Shown: piece by piece, positions 26,757 to 35,210 of the stretch
Layout: each line of letters starts with the position of its first letter
Position numbering within the stretch: position 1 is the first letter of the stretch
Origin: Streptacidiphilus sp. 4-A2
GTDB taxonomy: Bacteria; Actinomycetota; Actinomycetes; Streptomycetales; Streptomycetaceae
DNA: 64,000 nucleotides
Direction of reading: 5' to 3'
Assembly: GCA_014284505.1 (NCBI GenBank)
Contig: JAAFYY010000001.1
Coordinates: 6,435,845-6,499,844 of the forward strand
Notes under the pieces: model-generated
Database searches by the model: none
What the model was told of the DNA's origin: nothing
Seen by the model: only the letters and a program-made list of their open reading frames with translations
Translations under genes and position numbers: made by a program

Positions 26757-27529
26757 ATGAGCACTGTGAACGAGCAGCTACGTTTAGCAATGGCTCGGCG
26801 CGGCGTCAGCCCCGACGCCCTCGCTGTTGCCTGCGCAGTCGATCCCAAGACCGTCGCGCGCTGGCTCACCGGCCGTGTCCCGCATGCCCGTCACCGCTGG
26901 ACAACCGCCGAGCTCCTCGCTGCCGCCGAGGACGAAATCTGGCCGTCCCCTCAGCGTCTCGTAGCTCCTGGCTCTCACCCAGATCCTGTCGCCAGCTTCC
27001 CCAATCGGGCCAGCGTCCCGCGCGACCTGTGGCTGTCCCTGCTGAAGAATGCCGAGCAGCAGATCGACGTCCTCGTCTACTCGGGGACCTTCTTCGCCCA
27101 GACCAACCCCCACGTTGCCACCATGCTCGCCAACCGTGCCCGTGCCGGCGTCGCCATCCGCCTCTGCTTCGCCGATCCCGCCGATAGCGCCGTCGCCCAG
27201 CGCGACCGCGAGGAGCAACTCGACGGCACCCTCGCCGCAAAGATCCGCGCCTCGCTCACCTACTACCGAAACCTGCTCACCGAGCCCGGCTGCGAGATCC
27301 GACTGCACAACGCCACGGTGTACGCGTCGCTGTTCCGCTACGACGACGACCTCCTCGCCAACCCGCACATCTGGGGCCAGCCAGCCAGTGCCAACCCCTC
27401 CTACACTTGCGCCGTCGGTCGGGTACCGATCCTGGCTGGTTCGCCCAGTACGTGGCCAGCTTCGACGCGCTCTGGGCCACCGCCCGCCCCTGGGACGGCA
27501 CCACCACCGACAGGAACCTCAAGGAGTAG
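26757..27529 (+). CDS. HTH regulator with a PLD-like domain, copy 2 (frameshifted)
   Basis: About 256 residues from ATG 26757. Same architecture as 24102-24866: HTH (ARRGVSPDALAVACAVDPKT, then VARWLTGRVPHARHR) and a PLD-like domain (QIDVLVYSGTFFAQT, GVAIRLCFADP, EIRLHNATVYASLFRYDDDL). One base is missing near 27420; the correct end reads DPGWFAQYVASFDALWATAR to the TAG at 27527. Uncorrected, the frame runs on into the NUDIX gene and gives a false fusion. Another in-frame start, TTG 26730, is possible. Confidence 0.7.
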
Positions 27530-27533
27530 CACT

Positions 27534-28001
27534 GTGGGCAGGATCGAATACCTGAACGACCCAAGCGCCCCCAAGGCCAACACCCTCATCCCCGCCAGCA
27601 ACCTCCTGGTCGTCAACGACGACGGCGAGATCCTGCTCCAACGCCGCCGCGACACCGGCCAGTGGGCGCTACCTGGCGGAGCCCAGGATATCGGCGAGAC
27701 CGCCGGCCAGTGTGCCGTCCGAGAATGCCAAGAGGAGACCGGCATCCTCGCCGAACTCACCGGCTTCCTGGGCGTCTACACCAACCCCAACCACATCGTC
27801 GCCTACACGGACGGCGAGATCCGTCAGCAGTACGAGAACACCTACATCGGCCGCCCGCTCTCCGGCACCCCCACCGTCAACGACGAAGCCGACGGCGTCC
27901 GCTGGGTCCACCCCGACAACCTCGACGACCTCGACATCCACCCCAGCATGCGACAGCAGATCGACGATTACCTGACCAAGAGGTACCCTCACCTGGGGTG
28001 A
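27534..28001 (+). CDS. NUDIX hydrolase, copy 2
   Basis: 155 residues from GTG 27534, with AAGGAG at 27521-27526 (inside the end of the upstream gene). NUDIX box GGAQDIGETAGQCAVRECQE plus ETG. Closely related to 24874-25347 along the whole length, including GVYT(D/N)P(K/N)H(L/I)(I/V). It ends the HTH/NUDIX cluster; a 264-base gap separates it from hsdM. Confidence 0.9.
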   Translation: MGRIEYLNDPSAPKANTLIPASNLLVVNDDGEILLQRRRDTGQWALPGGAQDIGETAGQCAVRECQEETGILAELTGFLGVYTNPNHIVAYTDGEIRQQYENTYIGRPLSGTPTVNDEADGVRWVHPDNLDDLDIHPSMRQQIDDYLTKRYPHLG

Positions 28002-28265
28002 CCCAGTTGGTCCCGAAAGCAAGCGCGAATGGGTGGTAGCCCAACAGGCTCTGCACGCCCCCCGTATTGATCAGTAGCGGTTCAGGGTGGACGCGAGATC
28101 AGATCAAGCAAACAGGGCCGGGCTTGTCAGACCCAGTGCGTAGGCTGACCACGTAGCGCCGCAGACAACTGTCCGGGGGTGCCGCTCGGGGTTCCCTGGT
28201 GCGGCGTCCCACCGCTGCCGACCTTCGGGTCGTCACCCTCGAACGAGCTAGGACATCCCGCACTG

Positions 28266-29835
28266 ATGGCAGTGACCCAGCAGGAGATCCAGAACCGGCT
28301 GTGGGACGCCGCTGACGAGTTGCGCGTGGCGATGCCTGAAGCGCAGTACTCCTCGGTTGTCTTCCCGCTGATGTTCTGGAAGTACCTGTCGGACACCTGG
28401 GAGCACCAGCACCAGGAGTTCCTGGCCGCGTACGAGGGCATGGACGGCCTCTCCGACGAGCAGGCCCATGAGATCGAGTACCGCGACTACCAGTCGTTCG
28501 AGATCCCGTTCATCCACACCGGTACCGTCCAGCAGCGCCGCGCCACCTGGTCGTCCATCCTTTCCACCATCACCCAGTCCGGCCTTGGCAAGCGGATCCG
28601 CACCTCATCTACAGGTCATCGAGAGGGCAAACCCTGACAAATTTTCCCGCCTGTTCGGGTCTATGACGTGGACCTCCGAGGCGGTACTGCCGGAAGCGGT
28701 ACTGGCGGCGGTCATGCAGGCGATGGACCGTACCCCGAAGATGCACGAGGGCAACATGTCCCACGACGTGCTCGGCGGGGCGTACGAGTATCTACTGAAG
28801 CGCTTCTCCGACGGGTCCGGAACTCGCGCGGGACAGTTCTTCACCCCGCGCGAGGTTGTCGAGCTGCTCGTCGAACTCCTGGACCCCAAGCGCTTCGAGT
28901 CGGTGTACGACCCGACATGTGGGTCGGGCGGCATGCTCATCGCCTCCGCGAACCTCCTGAAGGTCCACGGCGGGCGTGGCTACACGCTCCGCCTGCACGG
29001 GCAGGAAGCTGTCCCGGACACTGCGGGTGTGGCACGCATGAACCTCTTCATGCACAACCTCACCCAGTTCAAGGTCGAGGTCGGCGACACCCTCAAGGAC
29101 CCGCGCTTTAAGAAGCCGGACGGTTCCATCGAGCAGTTCGACGTGATCCTCGCCAATCCGCCCTACAGCCTGAAGTGGAAGCCCTGGACCGAGGACCCAC
29201 GCGCCCTCGGCGGGATCGCCCCGCAGTCGACGGCGGACTGGGCGTTCGTGCAGCACATGGTCGCGAGCATGAGTCCGAAGAAGGGGCGCGCCGGCGTCGT
29301 CCTACCCCACGGTGTCCTCTTCCGCGGCGGCCAGGAAGCAGCCATCCGCCAGCGCGTCCTGGACAATGACCTCCTGGAAGCCGTGATCGGCCTGCCGGCG
29401 AACCTCTTCTATTCGACTTCCATCCCGACCTGCATCCTCGTGTTCCGTGCCCGCGGCGCCAAGGCCGAGGAGCGCCGGAACGGAGTGCTGTTCATCGACG
29501 CCTCCAAGCGGTTCACCAAGGCCAAAAACCGCAATGTCCTGACCGCAGCGAACATCGCCGACGTAGTGACCGCGTACCACTCGAGCTCCGACTCCGACGG
29601 CAACCCAGTCGACCCCGACGGCGGACTCACGGCGCGATTCGTCCCAACCACGGAGATCGCGGCGAACGGGTACGACCTCAACATCGGGCGGTACATCAAG
29701 CAGGCCGCCGCCCTGCAGGAAGACCTCGGCACCCTCATCGACGCCTACAACATCGCCCGAGCTGAGCGCCAGAAGACCGAGCAGCGCATGCTCGCCGTCC
29801 TCGCTGCCGCCGGGATCGAGGGCTTCGATGAGTGA
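28266..29835 (+). CDS. hsdM: Type I restriction-modification, methyltransferase subunit (frameshifted)
   Basis: About 522 residues. HsdM transfers methyl groups to adenine within a bipartite target together with HsdS. N-terminal helical domain (VTQQEIQNRLWDAADELRVA), then RAGQFFTPREVVELLVELLD, the SAM motif YDPTCGSGGML and the catalytic ILANPPYSLKW (NPPY, N6-adenine). A slip near 28600 separates the first 118 residues from the rest. The stop overlaps the hsdS start by 8 bases, giving an operon hsdM-hsdS-hsdR. Confidence 0.92.
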
Positions 29836-31036
29836 CTGGCGGCAGGTCCCGTTGTCGGAAGTCGTCACACGTGTCACGACGAAGAACGTGGACGGGACCA
29901 ACGAGAACATCCTGACGGTCTCCGCCGAGCATGGGCTGATCGCGCAGGAATCGTTCTTCACGAAGAAGGTCGCCAGCAAAGACACCTCGGGCTACTACGT
30001 TGTAGCGCCGGGGCAGTTCGTTTACAACAAGAGCACGTCGAAGTCGGCCGCCTACGGCACGGTGGCTCGCAACCTAAGCGACAAGCCGGGCCTCGTCTCC
30101 CCGCTCTACTTCGTATTCGAGACCAAGGACGGGGCCGCGCTTCCCGAGTACCTGGAACTTGCACTCAACTCGCAGCAGTTCTTCGGCTCGCTCGCTGGCA
30201 CCCTCCGGGAGGGTGCTCGGTCCCACGGTCTGCTGAACGTCCGCCTGAACGAGTTCTACGCCGCCACCGTCACACTGCCGCCTGCACCCGTGCAACAGCG
30301 GATTGCCGAGGCCGTCAGTGCGGTGGACGACCAGATCACCGCACTCGACGCCGAGGCCAAGGCGATGCATGCGGTGCTGCGACGACTTCGCGCCGAGCTG
30401 GTCAACGACCCGGGCGCTCCGGCAATCCGTGCTGACGAGGCGTTCGAGATCACGATGGGACGACAGCGGGCGCCGCAGTACGCCACGGGGCCCTACATGA
30501 CGCCGTACATCCGCTCCGCCAACGTGGGGTACGGGACGCTCGACCTGACCGACGTGTTGGAGATGAACTTCGACCCGAAGGAACGCGAGGTGTTTGGCCT
30601 CCTGCCCGGCGACGTACTCGTGTCCGAAGGCAGTGCAAGCCACTCCGCAGTCGGCATGCCAGCGATGTGGCGTGGGGATCTGCCAGAACCCGTCTGCTTC
30701 CAGAAGACACTCATGCGATATCGAGCCATTGAAAGCGTCAGCGTCCCGGCCTTCGTGAACCACTGGTGCCTGTGGGCCTACGAGTCGGGCACGTTCCTCG
30801 ACATCGCGGGAGGCACCAACATCAAGCACATCACCGCCATGCGTGCAGTTCGGATGCCGGTGCGCATCCCAGGCATCGCAGACCAGGAGCGGATCGCTGC
30901 GGAGCTCGACACGATGAGCGAGGTCCTCGCCGCGACCCGGACCGAGGGATACCGACTCCGCTCTGTGCGGGCGCGGCTGCTAACGGGGTTGCTGGACCGC
31001 ACCATCGACATCGAGTCCGCTGAGCAGGAGGTCTGA
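29828..31036 (+). CDS. hsdS: Type I restriction-modification, specificity subunit
   Basis: 402 residues, intact. Two target-recognition domains (beginning DWRQVPLSEVVTRVTTKN and, after the first coiled-coil spacer at about 155-190, ADEAFEITMGRQRAPQY) with conserved spacers PPAPVQQRIAEAVSAVDDQI and ITAMRAVRMPVRIPGIADQE. HsdS defines the DNA sequence recognised by the whole complex. Starts within the end of hsdM; hsdR follows after 3 bases. Confidence 0.92.
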   Translation: MSDWRQVPLSEVVTRVTTKNVDGTNENILTVSAEHGLIAQESFFTKKVASKDTSGYYVVAPGQFVYNKSTSKSAAYGTVARNLSDKPGLVSPLYFVFETKDGAALPEYLELALNSQQFFGSLAGTLREGARSHGLLNVRLNEFYAATVTLPPAPVQQRIAEAVSAVDDQITALDAEAKAMHAVLRRLRAELVNDPGAPAIRADEAFEITMGRQRAPQYATGPYMTPYIRSANVGYGTLDLTDVLEMNFDPKEREVFGLLPGDVLVSEGSASHSAVGMPAMWRGDLPEPVCFQKTLMRYRAIESVSVPAFVNHWCLWAYESGTFLDIAGGTNIKHITAMRAVRMPVRIPGIADQERIAAELDTMSEVLAATRTEGYRLRSVRARLLTGLLDRTIDIESAEQEV

Positions 31037-31039
31037 GCC

Positions 31040-34000
31040 GTGGCGAAGGGCATTCGCGAGCGTGAGTTCCAGAACCAAATGATCCAGTGGTCCCTCCCGA
31101 TGGGCTGGGTCTTCACCGCGGGCAGGTCGCTGCCGCGCGAAACCACGCAGACGGTGCTCGCCAGCCAGCTGGAGGATGCCCTCGTCCGGCTCAATCCTGC
31201 GGTGATAGACGGGTTCGACGTGGATGCCGTGGTCGAGGAGATCGCCGCCACCGTCAACGCCGTCGAAGGCGGCCTGGTGCGGGCTAATGAGCAGGTGCTG
31301 CACCTGCTGCGCGGGCACAAGGAGTTCCGGGACGCCGACGGCGTGTGGCACGCCCTGAGGGTCATCGACTTCGAGCACCCGACGACAGCCAACACCCTGG
31401 TCGTGTCGGACGAAGTGACCATTACCGTCCCTGGCAGGACCTCCCGCCGGTTCGACCTCGTGTACTGGGTCAACGGCCTGCCCTTGGTGGTGGTCGAGGT
31501 GAAGTCACCGACCGCGAAGTCCGCGTGGGCGGACGCCGCCCGTGAGATCAACAACGTGTACGCCACCGAGTACCCGTGGTTTTTCACCCCCAACGTCTTC
31601 GCCGTCGCCTCCGACGGGGTGAAGCTGCGGTTCGGCGCCGCCGGGGCTCCCGTCAACCTGTGGCAGCCCTTCCGATCCACCGCGGACGACGAGAACCTGT
31701 CCGGCCAGGCCGACGTGCAGCGCTCCGTCGAACTGCTAATGAAGCCGGCCACGGTCCTGGACATGCTCGCGAACTTCGCCCTCTTCGACACCTCCGGAGG
31801 CGGGGCGGACAAGAAGTACCTGCCCCGCTACCCGCAGATGGAGGCCGCGCACCTGATCCACCAGCGGGTCCTGGACGGCGGGTCCAAGGGCCTGATCTGG
31901 CACCACCAGGGGTCCGGGAAGACGCTGCTGATGGTGTTCACCGCCTCGCTGCTGCTGGCCGACACCCGCACCGAATCGCCCACGATCATCCTGCTCTCGG
32001 ACCGGACCCAGCTCGTCCGGCAGACCTCCGGGGTGTTCACCTCCGCGATGGGGGACGCCTACTTCCACCAGCCCGCCACCAGCGAGAAGCTGCGCGCCCT
32101 GCTGGCCAGCGACGTACGAGGCGTCATCTCCACGACCGTCCACAAGTTTGCCGACGCCGGCAAGGACCTGTCGACCAGGGACAACATCATCGTGCTGGTC
32201 GACGAGGCACACCGCACCCAGTCCGCCCGGTCGACGTCCCTGGCCGGGCAGATGCGCGCAGCGCTGCCGAACGCGAAGTTCTTCGGCATGACCGGCACCC
32301 CCGTCAGGAACCTCGCCACTGACACCTTCGCCCTCTTCGGCGAGGAGAGCGACCCGGGCAGGGTGCTGCACCGTTACTCGGTGTCCCGGTCGTTGCGGGA
32401 CGAGGCGACCGTCCCGGTCATGCTGAACCCGTACCCGGTCCTCTTTGACATGGACGACCAGGAGCTGCAGGCCGAGTTCGACCAGTTCGCCGACGACTTC
32501 GACCTCGACGAACCCGACCGTGAGGCTCTGTCTCGCAAAGTTCGGGCGGCTGACCTCGGTGTTCGCCAACCCGGACCGCATCCAGGCGGTCTGCCAGCAC
32601 ATCGTGGACCACTACCTGGCCGGCGCCTACCGCAACGGCCTCAAGGCCCAGGTCGTCGCCTACAACCGCGAGCTGGCCGTGGCGTACACGGACAAGATCA
32701 ACGAGCTGCTGGCCGGCTTCGAGGCATCGCAAGTGCTCGCCGAGGTCGGGAAGCACGACTGGATCGCCGCCGAGGTGAACATCTCCGTCTCGGACTCCAA
32801 GGACGAAGACCCCGCCATGCGGCCTTACCAGCTCTCGGAGGCCGACGAGGAGCAGCAGAAGCGGCGGTTCCTCGCCCCCGACGACCCGCTGTGCTTCCTG
32901 GTGGTCACCGCGAAGCTGATGACCGGTTTCGACGCCCCAACGAGGGCGTCCTCTACCTGGACAAGCCGCTCAAGGCCCACAACCTGTTCCAGACGATCAC
33001 CCGCCCGAACCGCACCTGGGCCTCCCCGACCGGCTTCGTGAAGACCTCCGGCGTGGTCGTGGACTACATCGGCCTGGCCGCAGAGGTCCAGAAGGCCGTC
33101 CTCGACCCCACCTCGGCGGACACCGGCAAGGGCGGCGGGTTCGTCACCGACCTACACGAGCTGGTCGCCGAGTTCCGCACCGCTTTCGCCCGCATCGAGG
33201 ACCTCCTCACCGACGTAGACGGCCTGGACCTCACCGTGCACGGGTACGCGTCCGTGCGAGCCATCAACGTCTTCCTGGACGCGGACACCGCCGCCGCCGA
33301 GGTCTTCAGCAAGGACTACCGTCTGCTGGCCCGCCTGTACCCGCTCATCAACACCGACAAGCGGGTCGCCAAGTACCAGGGTGGCTTCGGGCTGTTCGGG
33401 TCCGTGTACACGACCCTATTCAAGAAGTCCTCCGACGAGGAGAGGAAGGAGCGATTGGGCGAACTGGGGCCGATGGTCCTGGAGATCATCAACGCCCACG
33501 TCCACTCGTTCTCCGTGGTCGCCTCCCAGGAGGAGGCCCTCGTCCTGGACGCGCAGGGGATCGCCATCCTCAAGGAACTGCTGGCCCTAGTCCGCGCCAA
33601 GCGCGGCAAGGACGACGGCCATGACAAGACGCCGCCATCCGCGGCGGAGATCCTGGACCGCATCAAGGCCGCCCTCGACGAAGGCGTCGAACCGGGGTCC
33701 GCGAAGTACATTGCCCTCGCGGAGCGGATAAGGCAGCTGCGAGACCGGATCATCCAGAACGCCCAGGACGCCTTGGACTTCCTGTCCGAAGCACTCCGGC
33801 TCGCCCGCGCCATCGTGGACGCCCAGAAGCACCCCGACGAAGCCGTCGTCGTACTGGACGACGACCACGTGGGCGTCCTGTCGCGGATCATCCACGACCA
33901 CGCCCCGGCCGGCCTCACCGTCACGGAGAGGAATCTGGCCGAGGAGATCGACCAGGTGGTTACCCGCACCCTCGCCGGGTCATGGGACAACGCCGATGCC

Positions 34001-34120
34001 CGCAACCGAGGCGTGCGCCGCGCCACTGCAGCCGTCTTCCGCCGCTACATGCTCAAGCCAGTGGCCGAGCCGTACGACTCCACCGTCGCCTACATCGAAG
34101 CCCACTACCTCGTCGACTGA
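31040..34120 (+). CDS. hsdR: Type I restriction-modification, endonuclease/translocase subunit (two compensating frameshifts)
   Basis: About 1026 residues from GTG 31040. The nuclease domain has LVYWVNGLPLVVVEVKSPTA (E-x-K). The SF2 motor has GLIWHHQGSGKTLLMVF (Walker A), IIVLVDEAHRTQS (DEAH) and KFFGMTGTP. The frame looks continuous, but between about 32535 and 32940 the in-frame translation is Arg/Pro-rich noise while frame +3 reads FANPDRIQAVCQHIVDHYLA to VVTAKLMTGFDAP, the expected sequence. So two opposite indels flank that segment. The C-terminal helical domain (residues about 690-1026) is normal. HsdR cleaves unmethylated DNA after translocation. Confidence 0.9.
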   Translation: MAKGIREREFQNQMIQWSLPMGWVFTAGRSLPRETTQTVLASQLEDALVRLNPAVIDGFDVDAVVEEIAATVNAVEGGLVRANEQVLHLLRGHKEFRDADGVWHALRVIDFEHPTTANTLVVSDEVTITVPGRTSRRFDLVYWVNGLPLVVVEVKSPTAKSAWADAAREINNVYATEYPWFFTPNVFAVASDGVKLRFGAAGAPVNLWQPFRSTADDENLSGQADVQRSVELLMKPATVLDMLANFALFDTSGGGADKKYLPRYPQMEAAHLIHQRVLDGGSKGLIWHHQGSGKTLLMVFTASLLLADTRTESPTIILLSDRTQLVRQTSGVFTSAMGDAYFHQPATSEKLRALLASDVRGVISTTVHKFADAGKDLSTRDNIIVLVDEAHRTQSARSTSLAGQMRAALPNAKFFGMTGTPVRNLATDTFALFGEESDPGRVLHRYSVSRSLRDEATVPVMLNPYPVLFDMDDQELQAEFDQFADDFDLDEPDREALSRKVRAADLGVRQPGPHPGGLPAHRGPLPGRRLPQRPQGPGRRLQPRAGRGVHGQDQRAAGRLRGIASARRGREARLDRRRGEHLRLGLQGRRPRHAALPALGGRRGAAEAAVPRPRRPAVLPGGHREADDRFRRPNEGVLYLDKPLKAHNLFQTITRPNRTWASPTGFVKTSGVVVDYIGLAAEVQKAVLDPTSADTGKGGGFVTDLHELVAEFRTAFARIEDLLTDVDGLDLTVHGYASVRAINVFLDADTAAAEVFSKDYRLLARLYPLINTDKRVAKYQGGFGLFGSVYTTLFKKSSDEERKERLGELGPMVLEIINAHVHSFSVVASQEEALVLDAQGIAILKELLALVRAKRGKDDGHDKTPPSAAEILDRIKAALDEGVEPGSAKYIALAERIRQLRDRIIQNAQDALDFLSEALRLARAIVDAQKHPDEAVVVLDDDHVGVLSRIIHDHAPAGLTVTERNLAEEIDQVVTRTLAGSWDNADARNRGVRRATAAVFRRYMLKPVAEPYDSTVAYIEAHYLVD

Positions 34121-34285
34121 GCCGAGAACGGAAGTCTGGCAGCGTGTGGCGTCTTCCGGACCTCGCTCCACTGCTCGGCCTTGCCGCTACGAAGGTCGGT
34201 TGACGGCACGGGGCAGAGGCATTGCGGCAGGCACATGAACCGAATGCTCAATCGATCCTGACATCGCACATACGGAGGGGAAGTC

Positions 34286-35095
34286 ATGGGGGATTTGGCC
34301 AAGGCAGTTGCCGAACTGGAGCTGCAGCTTGAGGAGGCGCGAGAGCCGGGAGCTATCGCCGAACGCCTCGACACCGAGATCGCAGCAAACCTCGATGAGA
34401 TCGAGAGCGTCGGGAGTGCCGTCCGCGAAGCGCACTACGAGTTGGACAATCAGATCGCTGAGCATAACTACGCGGCTGTTGAGGAGTCGGTCAACTCAGT
34501 AGTGGGCCTCATCGACCCACGAACGATCCTGGCTGCGGTGGATGCAGTACTGCTGCTCACCGCCATCCGGGACGACAGGGCGCTCCCCTCCCGCGCTTGG
34601 CCTCATGCATTCGAGCAGGAAGCGGAGGCGGACAACTCGCCGCTCCTGACTCAAGAGCAGCTTGATGCGCAGCAGGCCACCGAGTTGGCCAATGCGGCCG
34701 AAGACTGGGAGGCGCACTGGGGCGACACGGACTGGGACGAAAGCCAGCGCGACGACCAGTGGGCTACGGATCGTGCCGAGCATGAGAACGATGCCCTGCG
34801 CAACGTCGTACGCACCGCGGCGGGCAACATCGAGACGATCGTCGAAGGGATCGGCGAAACCGTCTGGCCGGACCTGGAGAAGGCGCTGGGTGCCGGCGAC
34901 CGGGATCGCGCGATCCAGAATCTACTGGAGGCTCTGAAGGCGGCCCAGCAACTGCCCGCCGCATATCAGTTGTACGAGGTCAACCTGTCTCGGCTGTACA
35001 CATCGTCTCCCGGCTCGCTGGGAGCAATGGGTGACTACCTCGGGAGCTTCGAGACGTGGCTGAACACCCAGGGGCAGAACGGCACCGAGAGTTGA
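34286..35095 (+). CDS. Unknown acidic coiled-coil protein between the restriction system and pPIWI-RE operon
   Basis: 269 residues from ATG 34286 with a strong GGAGGGG (34275-34281). Begins with a coiled coil (MGDLAKAVAELELQLEEARE, then AERLDTEIAANLDEIESV), is Glu/Asp-rich in the middle (DWEAHWGDTDWDESQRDDQW) and ends NTQGQNGTES. No membrane segments. It does not belong to any family I recognise. Same orientation as hsdMSR but with a 165-base gap; convergent with the pPIWI-RE gene. It may be an accessory or simply cargo. Confidence 0.65.
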   Translation: MGDLAKAVAELELQLEEAREPGAIAERLDTEIAANLDEIESVGSAVREAHYELDNQIAEHNYAAVEESVNSVVGLIDPRTILAAVDAVLLLTAIRDDRALPSRAWPHAFEQEAEADNSPLLTQEQLDAQQATELANAAEDWEAHWGDTDWDESQRDDQWATDRAEHENDALRNVVRTAAGNIETIVEGIGETVWPDLEKALGAGDRDRAIQNLLEALKAAQQLPAAYQLYEVNLSRLYTSSPGSLGAMGDYLGSFETWLNTQGQNGTES

Positions 35096-35142
35096 CGTCG
35101 CGCTCAACCGTGAATCGGTAGCTGGACGACGAGGGCCGCAGC

Positions 35143-35172
35143 GGCCCGGCAACCTCTGTAGGCTGCCGGGCC
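35143..35172. terminator. Hairpin between convergent genes
   Basis: Arms GGCCCGGCA (35143-35151) and TGCCGGGCC (35164-35172) form a perfect 9-bp stem with a 12-base loop, between the 34286 gene and the pPIWI-RE gene. It can serve both directions. Confidence 0.75.
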
Positions 35173-35210
35173 CGGGGGCACGACGGTCGGCCCCAGATGC
35201 GGATGCGTTC

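Noticed and set aside
26730..28001. A natural HTH-PLD-NUDIX fusion protein
   Set aside because: The paralogous pair at 24102-25347 is two genes, and a missing base near 27420 restores a stop at 27529 and a ribosome site before GTG 27534.
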